In this document: positions 1 to 6,345 of the stretch, one piece after another | Layout of the letters: each line of letters begins with the position of its first letter | Numbering within the stretch: the first letter of the stretch is position 1 | Made by a program: the position numbers and the translations under genes | The notes under the pieces: model-generated | Seen by the model: the letters and a program-made list of their open reading frames with translations, nothing else | What the model was told of the DNA's origin: nothing | The model's database searches: none | Origin: Fidelibacterota bacterium | Lineage (GTDB): Bacteria > Fidelibacterota > UBA2242 | Assembly (NCBI GenBank): GCA_003527965.1 | Contig: DPVY01000181.1 | Coordinates: 1-10,664, forward strand | Direction: 5' to 3' | Length of the DNA: 10,664 nucleotides

Positions 1-373
1 GACTTTTTACGAAACCATCAAGCTTGCTCACCTTCTTTCCACATCTTTTACTCTTTTCAAATATCAACATAAAATAAATATATTCTAACTACCATACTAA
101 CATACGATGACAGCTTTGAATTTTTTTATTTGCGATTGACTTCATCGATTTTTACAATTTTACTGAGTTCAGGGTTTAGTTGAGATGAATACGTTTTCTT
201 TTGCCAAAGGTAAACGCAGATAGCCACAAATTACTTATTTTATGGATTCATAAAAAAATCATCCCGATTCATCAGGAAAACAAACGAAAACAGCCGAATT
301 TAGACTATTGTTTATTATTTAAAAGTGATCTGGATTGCTACTTGAATATATTTAGTTTGAAAATCTGATAAGT
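1..373. other. Gene-free AT-rich left flank
   Basis: I find no convincing gene here on either strand. The longest ATG-started frames are under 20 codons and lack a ribosome-binding site. The stretch lies downstream of the response regulator, so it contains that operon's 3' untranslated region and a candidate terminator (annotated separately). The first 20 or so bases (GACTTTTTACG followed by AAACCATCAAG) and a segment around 210-235 (AAACGCAGATAGCCACAAAT) remind me of dispersed non-coding repeats in environmental bacterial genomes. Neither string recurs in this window, so that is memory-based inference only. Confidence 0.5.
252..277 (-). terminator. Candidate intrinsic terminator after the response regulator
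   Basis: Read on the minus strand, TCCTGA-TGAA-TCGGGA folds into a 6-bp stem with one G-U pair and a tetraloop. Four bases later there is a run of seven T. It lies about 100 bases downstream of the response-regulator stop codon and would end the kinase-regulator transcript. The stem is short and not directly joined to the T run, so support is only moderate. Confidence 0.35.
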
Positions 374-799
374 TTAAATTAAACCGATTTCTCTTAACCT
401 GGTTATAAGTTTTACCTTATTGATAGGTTTAAGTATATAAGAATCACATTTATACTTAACAACAGTTAACATAACGCTTTCAGAATCGTCCTTTGCCGTA
501 GTCATGATTATTTTGGCCCGATTTGCCGTTGAAATGCCAATTTTAGCTTCCATCTCCCGTATCGCCTGAAGCACTTTTTTGCCATCTATACCAGGCATCA
601 TAATATCTAAACAAATAAGATTATAGGGCTGTTTGTTTTTTATCGACAATATAAAAGCTTCAATAGCTTCTTTTCCATTAACCGCAATATGACACTCTCC
701 AAACGGAGCAAGAAGTTTCTGTAAAAGCATTCGGCTAATAAGCTCATCATCTACAACTAAAGATCTCGTTTTACACCTCCTTGCATTCCTTATTATCAT
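374..799 (-). CDS. Single-domain (CheY-like) response regulator
   Basis: This is a receiver domain with no output domain, 141 residues if read from the ATG at 799. The acidic pair Asp17-Asp18 sits in LVVDDE, the phospho-accepting Asp65 in ICLDIMMP, the switch Thr100/Thr101 in IIMTTA, and the conserved Lys124 in ILKP. All key residues are present, so it should be phosphorylatable. It follows the hybrid kinase directly and is the likely final acceptor from the kinase's HPt domain; the signalling output is unknown. The start is uncertain. The ATG at 799 overlaps the kinase by 29 bases and has no Shine-Dalgarno. A perfect AAGGAGG (776-782) instead points six bases downstream to an ACG codon at 767-769, one base after the kinase stop, from which the protein would begin with the family-typical RSLVVDDE. 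The product would then be about 131 residues. The receiver assignment is firm; the start is not. Confidence 0.9.
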   Translation of the reverse strand: MIIRNARRCKTRSLVVDDELISRMLLQKLLAPFGECHIAVNGKEAIEAFILSIKNKQPYNLICLDIMMPGIDGKKVLQAIREMEAKIGISTANRAKIIMTTAKDDSESVMLTVVKYKCDSYILKPINKVKLITRLREIGLI

Positions 800-3653
800 T
801 TAACGAACTAAAATTACTTGCTGTAGTTATAAAATTTTCAAATTCGTCTTCAATGTTTTTAATGTAGGAATAAATATTATCAAAATCATTATTCTTCATA
901 GCATCTTCGGCTTTGGCAGCCCAATGTTTTATTCTATGTGCTCCAACATTAGCTGATGCTCCCTTTATTGAATGCGCCTGGCGGGTAAAGTCGGAAATAT
1001 TATTATCTTTAAAAAAGAGTTTTAAATCTTCAATATAAACCGGAGCTTGCTTAATGAACATTCCAATAAGTTCCCGACACAATTCTTCATCACCATCCAA
1101 CCGTTCCAATAGATCGGCTTCATCAAACACAATATCTTCCGAAGACGGTGTCTTTTTCAATTTTTTACTTTGCCTCTTAATGGCGTCAATAAGGTCCTGC
1201 AGTTGAATAGGTTTGGATATATAATCATCCATTCCTTCCGCAAGACAACTTTCCCGATCGCCACTCATCGCATGGGCGGTAAGCGCAATAATTGGAACAT
1301 CATGATTCATTACGTTAGATTGGGGATCACGGATTATTTTAGTCGCCTTAAAACCATCGACATTCGGCATTTGAACATCCATTAATACAATATCGTAAAG
1401 ATGCTTCTCCAACATTCTGAGAGCCTCAGCCCCATCTCTGGCTATCTCAACGGAGCAACCCAATTTTTTTAACATGTGTCCCGCAACTTTTTGATTTATC
1501 GGATCATCTTCAGCAAGAAGTATTTTTAGTTTTTCATTTTGACTTTTTAATATAGGCTGATAAACATTTTTAGTCTCCGAATGAATATTTTCATCGGCAG
1601 TATATTCTTTATCAAATAATTTAATCGTTTCATAGAGCATAGAATATTTTACCGGTTTCGTTAAACCGGCATCAAAACCAATATTTTTCAATTTACTGTA
1701 TATATTGGTCTTGCCGACAGATATTAAAATAACTAAATAGGTGTGTTTTAATTTTGGATCATTTTTGATTTTTTGGACAACCATTCCTTCATTAACACCA
1801 AAAATATTCTCATCAATTATGGCAATATTAAACGGATTATTATTTACATGGGCGAAATTAAGTTTATCCATCATTTGTTCTAAATCGAATGCTTCATCAA
1901 AATAGCATCCCATCATTTCTAAATATTCTTTGAAAACACAATTTGTATTTTTACTACTGCTAACTAAAAGAATTCTATTTCCACAAATATTATTGTTAGT
2001 ATCCTTTTTATCGCCGGCACCGGATTGTTTTTTAAAAACTGCCGTAAACCAAAATGTCGATCCTTTGCCTTCCGTACTTTCAAATCCAATTTGACCGCCT
2101 AACATCTCCACCAGCTTTTTTGATATTGCCAAACCAAGCCCTGTGCCTCCATATCTCCTGCTAATTGAAGCATCAATTTGTGAAAATAATTCAAACAAAC
2201 GATCTGATCGATCTTCTGGAACACCAATTCCGGTATCTGATATCGTAAATTTCAGCGTCGTATTGTTGCTTTTTTGGTTTTCAGGAGTTACTGTTACAAA
2301 AACATTCCCCTTTTCAGTAAACTTAATCGCATTACCAACAAGATTAATCAGAATTTGCCGCAATCTTATTGGATCGCCGTTTAACAGTAAAGGAACATCA
2401 TGATGAATCAGGCAGTTGTATTCAAGCCCCTTTCCTAAAGCCTTAAAAGCCATTATATCATTAAGATTTTCTATCGCCAATCTTAAATCAAAATCAATAT
2501 CTTCCAGATCCAGTTTTCCTGATTCTATTTTTGAATAATCAAGAATATCATTAATAATATTTAGAAGTGAATCTGCGCTGCCATTAATAATATTAGTGTA
2601 TTCACGCTGTTCCTGAGTTAGAGATGTATCTAAGAGCAACGTGGTCATTCCTATCACACCATTCATTGGAGTGCGAATTTCATGACTCATATTGGCTAAA
2701 AATTCACTTTTAGCTATAGATGCAATTTCTGCTTGCACAGCCAATTGATTAGCTCGTTCAATAGCATTTTCCAATTGCTTGTTGGTTTCCATTAATTCCC
2801 GGTTAAAGTTTTCGGCTCTGATTCTTGCTTTCTGGATATCCTCTTTTGCTTTGTTGATCTCGCTAATATCATGAGCCATGCAAATAATATTTTCCAGGTT
2901 GCCGGATTTATCTTTCATCACCGAACCGGAAAAAAGAACTGGTATTTCCCCGCCATATTTATCAATATAAACTGTTTCCAACCCGCTGATAAATCCCAAT
3001 TCGCAAAATTCCGTTATCCACTTCTGAGATGTCTTTTCTTTAACAATATCTTTAATTGCTAACCCGATTAATTCTTCTCTTGAATAACCCAATAGTCTGG
3101 ATGTAGCTTCATTTATCATCTTAATAGTAAAATCGGGGGCAACCACAATCATTGAATCCTGGATTGCTGCGAGTATGTTAACAAAATAATCTCTGGAAAT
3201 CGTCGTGTTTTTTAACTCAATATCTCTGTTCCAGCTATTACATAAATTTCTCGCCATCTGGTAGATTTCTTCATTACTGGAAGGTTTATGAAGATAAAAT
3301 ACATCATGTTTCAAGACGTCTTGAATCTGATCTACGGAGCTATCCAGATATCCCGTTACAATGATAATATATATCCTGTCATCAATTTCACGAATAGACA
3401 TTGCCGTTTTCAGACCATCCCACCCGGGGAGCATACGCATATCAATAAATGCAACAGCAAACGGTTCATTGTTTATTATGCTTTGCTTAACCAATTCATA
3501 GCCGGCGTGACCATGAGAAGCAGTTGTGACTTGAAAAGATCTGGATCCATTGGTTCCGTTTGAGGAAACATTTTCCCCATCAGGGGTAAGGATAAGCTCA
3601 TACAAATGTAGCAGGTTCAAATCATCATCAATAACCAATACTCGTCTATTCAT
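771..3653 (-). CDS. Soluble hybrid histidine kinase, REC-PAS-HK-pseudoREC-REC-HPt
   Basis: This is a 960-residue sensor kinase with no membrane segment or signal peptide, so it should act in the cytoplasm. Domains from the chosen ATG are as follows. REC1 spans about 2-128, with VIDDD, Asp71 in FIDMRMLPGWDG and LHKP. A PAS domain spans about 155-265, and a coiled coil about 268-315. The HisKA phospho-His324 lies in MSHEIRTPMNG. The HATPase has N-box Asn441 (NLVGNAIKF), G1 DTGIG (473-477) and G2 GGTGLGL (502-508). A degenerate REC covers about 558-682. REC3 has AEDD, Asp759 in MDVQMPNVDG and Lys814. The C-terminal HPt has His894 in QAHSIKGASANVG. Five extra in-frame codons begin at a TTG (3668). 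I chose ATG 3653 because it gives the family-typical MNRRVLVIDDD, although the ribosome-binding site is weak. The overlapping response regulator is its probable partner. The signal is unknown, and REC1 suggests input from another kinase. Confidence 0.95.
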   Translation of the reverse strand: MNRRVLVIDDDLNLLHLYELILTPDGENVSSNGTNGSRSFQVTTASHGHAGYELVKQSIINNEPFAVAFIDMRMLPGWDGLKTAMSIREIDDRIYIIIVTGYLDSSVDQIQDVLKHDVFYLHKPSSNEEIYQMARNLCNSWNRDIELKNTTISRDYFVNILAAIQDSMIVVAPDFTIKMINEATSRLLGYSREELIGLAIKDIVKEKTSQKWITEFCELGFISGLETVYIDKYGGEIPVLFSGSVMKDKSGNLENIICMAHDISEINKAKEDIQKARIRAENFNRELMETNKQLENAIERANQLAVQAEIASIAKSEFLANMSHEIRTPMNGVIGMTTLLLDTSLTQEQREYTNIINGSADSLLNIINDILDYSKIESGKLDLEDIDFDLRLAIENLNDIMAFKALGKGLEYNCLIHHDVPLLLNGDPIRLRQILINLVGNAIKFTEKGNVFVTVTPENQKSNNTTLKFTISDTGIGVPEDRSDRLFELFSQIDASISRRYGGTGLGLAISKKLVEMLGGQIGFESTEGKGSTFWFTAVFKKQSGAGDKKDTNNNICGNRILLVSSSKNTNCVFKEYLEMMGCYFDEAFDLEQMMDKLNFAHVNNNPFNIAIIDENIFGVNEGMVVQKIKNDPKLKHTYLVILISVGKTNIYSKLKNIGFDAGLTKPVKYSMLYETIKLFDKEYTADENIHSETKNVYQPILKSQNEKLKILLAEDDPINQKVAGHMLKKLGCSVEIARDGAEALRMLEKHLYDIVLMDVQMPNVDGFKATKIIRDPQSNVMNHDVPIIALTAHAMSGDRESCLAEGMDDYISKPIQLQDLIDAIKRQSKKLKKTPSSEDIVFDEADLLERLDGDEELCRELIGMFIKQAPVYIEDLKLFFKDNNISDFTRQAHSIKGASANVGAHRIKHWAAKAEDAMKNNDFDNIYSYIKNIEDEFENFITTASNFSSLNDNKECKEV
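776..782 (-). promoter_or_regulatory. Strong Shine-Dalgarno pointing to an ACG codon
   Basis: Read on the minus strand this is AAGGAGG, a full anti-16S match, lying in the last codons of the hybrid kinase. It is followed by a six-base spacer (TGTAAA, which contains the kinase TAA stop) and then ACG AGA TCT TTA. No ATG, GTG or TTG in the regulator frame lies at a suitable distance. The site therefore argues that translation starts at the ACG, or that an ATG there was mutated or misread. Confidence 0.7.
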
Positions 3654-3963
3654 TCCGGGTACCACCAATTTTTAAAATGTATTTACCGTGTGAGACACTA
3701 CTAAATTCTTTAATATTTTATACTATCGATTCAATCTGTGTAACTCTCTAATTTTAATTAACCGAAGTTTATTGGGGCAAATTTTAAGCCAACTATCATA
3801 TATCTTGTTTTTACAGGATAACTCAAATAATAGAATTAATTTGCTTAAAATATTTATTCTCTTATTGTTTATATTTTTTAAATTAATCTTAGAATTTGTA
3901 TATGTGACATATTACAGTCACAGAAAGTACGGGATATTCAGGCAAAATTTCAAGAGGAAAGAT
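3654..3963. other. Divergent intergenic region with a perfect dyad
   Basis: These 310 bases separate the kinase start from the well-supported ATG of the repeat protein, and should contain the promoters of both. A perfect inverted repeat, TGTGAC-N8-GTCACA, lies at 3903-3922, about 40 bases upstream of the plus-strand ATG. It resembles a CRP/FNR-type half-site pair, but its spacing (TGTGA-N10-TCACA) is wider than the N6 of the CRP consensus. The frame of the repeat protein stays open leftward to a TGA at 3691-3693. A TTG at 3772 would therefore add 64 residues, including a hydrophobic stretch. I treat that as possible but less likely, because it has no good ribosome-binding site. Confidence 0.4.
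3717..3744 (-). promoter_or_regulatory. Candidate sigma70-type promoter of the kinase operon
   Basis: On the minus strand, GTTACA (3739-3744, four of six to TTGACA) and TATAAA (3717-3722, five of six to TATAAT) are separated by 16 bases. Transcription would begin around 3710 and leave a leader of about 57 bases before the kinase ATG. In DNA this AT-rich such matches are common by chance, so this is only the best candidate. Confidence 0.3.
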
Positions 3964-4986
3964 ATGAGAAGAGTAAGAGTCAGATTCAGAAAAACGTATC
4001 AACGACTTAATTATAAATGTATAATCACTCTTGGTGTCTTATTCTTTTTTACTTTTACTAATATCTCGGAAATATTTTTAACGGGTCTAATACAATTTTG
4101 GCTCTTGATAGAGATGGTTTGCATAGCCATCACCACACTACTCCTCTATTATTTTGGATCTAATTTGCCTTTCTATATGACAAAAATCGACTTAAAGAGT
4201 TTCTATATATTAGGTGAAAAAAAGTTTCGAAAAGTTGAGAAGGATTTTCTTGCCCGACATCCATTTGTCAGAAAATGTAATTTTGGGAATATCGTTTTAA
4301 TCAGAGAATATCGTGATGACGGGACCCTGCTTTCTGAAACACCTTATAATCACGGCCAAATAGATGGTGAAAAGAAGATTTATACGATCTCCGGCAAACT
4401 AAGAAGGTCAAGTATGTATAAATCAGATAGTTTAAATGGCTATAGTAAAAAGATATCCGGTGATTATATCTCTCTGGAGCAGTATTATAAAAATGCTAAA
4501 CTGCATGGCATCACAAAAGAATATAATACAGAAACTGGAGTATTAGTCAAAGAAATGAACTATAATGACAATAAAATTGATGGAATAATGAGAAAATACA
4601 ATCCCATAAATGGAATGCTGGTAGAAGAAACAGCATATAAAAATGGCATTAAGGATGGGTTTTCAAAATTTTATTACCAAACGGGCCAACTTAAATCTGA
4701 GATTCAGTATAAAAACAATATCATAAACGGAATTGTTGAAATTTACTTTAAATCGGGAGTATTGCATTCCGAAACTTCTTTTAAAGATGGCAAAAAAGAT
4801 GGTTGGTCTAAATCTTACTATAAAACAGGACAACTGCGATCTGAAATTCATTATGAGAATGGTTTATTGGACGGAATTGAAAAAGTATATTATAAATCGG
4901 GAGTAATTCTTTCGGAAACTAAATATCTCAAAAACGTCCAGAAAGGGCCAACACAATGTTTCAGCCCCGACGGAAAGTTACAGTAG
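3964..4986 (+). CDS. Membrane-anchored MORN_2/YwqK-type repeat protein
   Basis: The protein is 340 residues from the ATG, which has a GAGG ribosome-binding site six bases upstream. The N-terminus is strongly basic (MRRVRVRFRK). Two membrane helices follow at about 19-40 and 42-64, with almost no loop between them, so both termini probably face the cytoplasm. From about residue 113 to the end come roughly nine repeats of 22-25 residues. Their pattern is G-x-x-K-x-Y-(x)-x-x-G-x-L-x-x-E-x-x-Y-x-N-G-x-x-D, the MORN_2 variant seen in YwqK-family proteins. The last four units form a 48-residue pair present twice. Proteins with this repeat are often labelled YwqK-family antitoxins, but I see no toxin partner here and assign no function. 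The gene stands alone, divergent from the kinase and convergent with the methyltransferase. A TTG start at 3772 would give 404 residues and a third hydrophobic segment. Confidence 0.8.
   Translation: MRRVRVRFRKTYQRLNYKCIITLGVLFFFTFTNISEIFLTGLIQFWLLIEMVCIAITTLLLYYFGSNLPFYMTKIDLKSFYILGEKKFRKVEKDFLARHPFVRKCNFGNIVLIREYRDDGTLLSETPYNHGQIDGEKKIYTISGKLRRSSMYKSDSLNGYSKKISGDYISLEQYYKNAKLHGITKEYNTETGVLVKEMNYNDNKIDGIMRKYNPINGMLVEETAYKNGIKDGFSKFYYQTGQLKSEIQYKNNIINGIVEIYFKSGVLHSETSFKDGKKDGWSKSYYKTGQLRSEIHYENGLLDGIEKVYYKSGVILSETKYLKNVQKGPTQCFSPDGKLQ
4657..4944 (+). repeat. Two tandem 144-bp coding repeats
   Basis: Bases 4657-4800 and 4801-4944 each encode 48 residues made of two 24-residue MORN_2-like units. 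Alternate units match better than neighbouring ones: 14 of 24 residues between first units (YYQTGQLKSEI against YYKTGQLRSEI), but only about 7 of 24 between adjacent units. The 12-base string AAATCGGGAGTA is identical at the same place in both copies. This indicates tandem duplication of a two-unit block followed by divergence. Confidence 0.75.
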
Positions 4987-5081
4987 TTCTAAAATGAATA
5001 TTTCCCGATCTCATGTTAATCCGATTTTCATTTTTTCACCCGGATACATGCCTATGCGAACTCTGTTTGTTCTACTTTATA

Positions 5082-6230
5082 TTAATACAATTCGTACTTG
5101 AGTAATCTTCCGTCAAGTGCTCCGTTGACCAGAGGAATTTTCCAGGTAGGTTTCAGGCCAATATTCTTGATATATTTCCGCTCACCAAAATAAATATAAG
5201 CCGTCGATTCCCGACAATGTTGCTTTAAATAATCTCCCAACTCCTGATAAAACCTACTCAAATCCTTACCTTTTTCCATTCTCTTTCCATAAGGTGGATT
5301 GGTCACGATGACACTGTCATTTATTGCCTCAATAGCACGAAAATCACGGGTATTAAAAGAAATATTCCGACCGCTTCGGAAACTTTTGCTATTAGAGATC
5401 GCATCCATTATCGCTGACCGGGAAATATCACTGCCAACAATTAATCCTTTCGGCAATTCCCGAATTTGTATATTTGCCTCCTGTTTAACGGATTTCCACA
5501 ACCGGGAATCAAAATCCGGAAGAAATTCAAACCCGAACCGTTTCCGGTTAACCCCTGATGGAATTCTGCAATATTTCATTAATGCTTCATATAGCAAAGT
5601 TCCCGATCCACACATGGGATCGACAAGAGGCTTTTCACCTTGCCAGCCGGTTAGCCTGACAATAGCCGCAGCCAGGGTCTCCTGCATTGGCGCGCTGCCG
5701 GTTTGTATCCGGTAAGCTCTTCGATGAAGCGATCCGCCCGACGTATCCAGACTGATGATTGCCCGGTTGTTGTCGATATGCAGGTTAATCCAGATGGCGG
5801 GAGTCTGTTTTTCCACATTTGGACGATCTCCGGTTAGGTCTTTAAAATAATCGACAATAGCATCTTTTAATCTTAACGAAGCATATTTGGAATGCGTGAT
5901 TTTACTGTCTGAAACGGTTGCATATACGGCAAAAGTATCATCCGTATTGAATATCTCACTCCAGGGAATAGACTTCGCTGTTTTATAAAGATAATCCGTA
6001 CTATGACAATCAAAAGTCAACAACGGAGCGAGAACCCGTGTAATCAGACGGGATTGATAGTTGACTCTATACAGCGTCTTATTATCGGCATTAAAATAGA
6101 GCCCCCGATAGGCCGTCATGACATCACCGGCGCCCAACTCTTCCAGTTCCGCTTTGCCTATACCTTCCATTTCGTGGGCAATCTGAGCAAAGAATCGTCG
6201 GGATTTTTGGTATTCAAAGTTTGTTTTCAT
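5082..6230 (-). CDS. THUMP-domain SAM-dependent rRNA (guanine-N2) methyltransferase, RlmL-N/YpsC-like
   Basis: This 382-residue protein belongs to the COG0116 family of 23S rRNA methyltransferases, typified by the N-terminal half of RlmL (m2G2445). An N-terminal ferredoxin-like and THUMP RNA-binding region (about 10-165) ends in the family signature LDTSGGSLHRRAYR. A Rossmann-fold methyltransferase follows, with the SAM-binding motif DPMCGSGT (204-211), an acidic residue in GSDIS (266-270) and the catalytic NPPYG (311-315). The length is normal for the stand-alone form, and the RlmK half of the fused enzyme is absent. The ATG has a weak ribosome-binding site, AGG, which begins directly after the U-tract of the aldolase terminator. 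No clear promoter of its own is visible in the 115-base gap, so expression may depend on read-through from the aldolase gene. The exact target nucleotide cannot be read from sequence. Confidence 0.92.
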   Translation of the reverse strand: MKTNFEYQKSRRFFAQIAHEMEGIGKAELEELGAGDVMTAYRGLYFNADNKTLYRVNYQSRLITRVLAPLLTFDCHSTDYLYKTAKSIPWSEIFNTDDTFAVYATVSDSKITHSKYASLRLKDAIVDYFKDLTGDRPNVEKQTPAIWINLHIDNNRAIISLDTSGGSLHRRAYRIQTGSAPMQETLAAAIVRLTGWQGEKPLVDPMCGSGTLLYEALMKYCRIPSGVNRKRFGFEFLPDFDSRLWKSVKQEANIQIRELPKGLIVGSDISRSAIMDAISNSKSFRSGRNISFNTRDFRAIEAINDSVIVTNPPYGKRMEKGKDLSRFYQELGDYLKQHCRESTAYIYFGERKYIKNIGLKPTWKIPLVNGALDGRLLKYELY

Positions 6231-6238
6231 TTATACCT

Positions 6239-6293
6239 AAAAAATAAACCACCCAATCTATGGAAGAATCATCCTAAACCGGGTGGTGTTTAT
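6239..6293 (-). terminator. Intrinsic terminator after the aldolase gene
   Basis: On the minus strand, ATAAACACCACCC (6281-6293) pairs with GGGTGGTTTAT (6244-6254), with a two-base bulge and a loop of about 26 bases. A U-rich run, TTTATTTTTT (6239-6248), follows. The long loop is unusual but the stem and U-tract are clear. The U-tract ends just before the AGG and ATG of the methyltransferase, so a terminated transcript stops right at that gene's ribosome-binding site. Confidence 0.7.
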
Positions 6294-6303
6294 AGTTGGA
6301 TTA

Positions 6304-6339
6304 CTTTGCAAAAGTTTCCTGCTTTCGCAATGTTTCCTG
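6304..6339. repeat. Tandem 18-bp repeat forming a hairpin in the aldolase 3' region
   Basis: CTTTGCAAAAGTTTCCTG (6304-6321) is followed immediately by CTTTCGCAATGTTTCCTG (6322-6339), matching at 14 of 18 positions. Across the junction, TTGCAAAAG (6306-6314) and CTTTCGCAA (6322-6330) are complementary. In the aldolase mRNA they make a 9-bp stem with one G-U pair and a 7-base loop. It lies a few bases past the aldolase stop codon and ahead of the terminator. It could stabilise the 3' end of the mRNA; that role is inference. Confidence 0.6.
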
Positions 6340-6345
6340 ATAAAT

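Noticed and set aside
3964..4986. Antitoxin of a toxin-antitoxin pair (YwqK-type label)
   Set aside because: The repeat type often carries that label, but both neighbours are identifiable unrelated genes and no small toxin-like frame is adjacent, so the label would be unsupported.
4987..5081. Possible bidirectional terminator, AAAATGAA paired with TTCATTTT
   Set aside because: The stem is purely A/T-rich with a 28-base loop and no strong T run after a stable hairpin, so it cannot be distinguished from background in such AT-rich DNA.
5299..5715. 138-codon open frame on the plus strand
   Set aside because: It is entirely antisense to the rRNA methyltransferase, has no recognisable motif, and its frame is explained by the codon pattern of the real gene.
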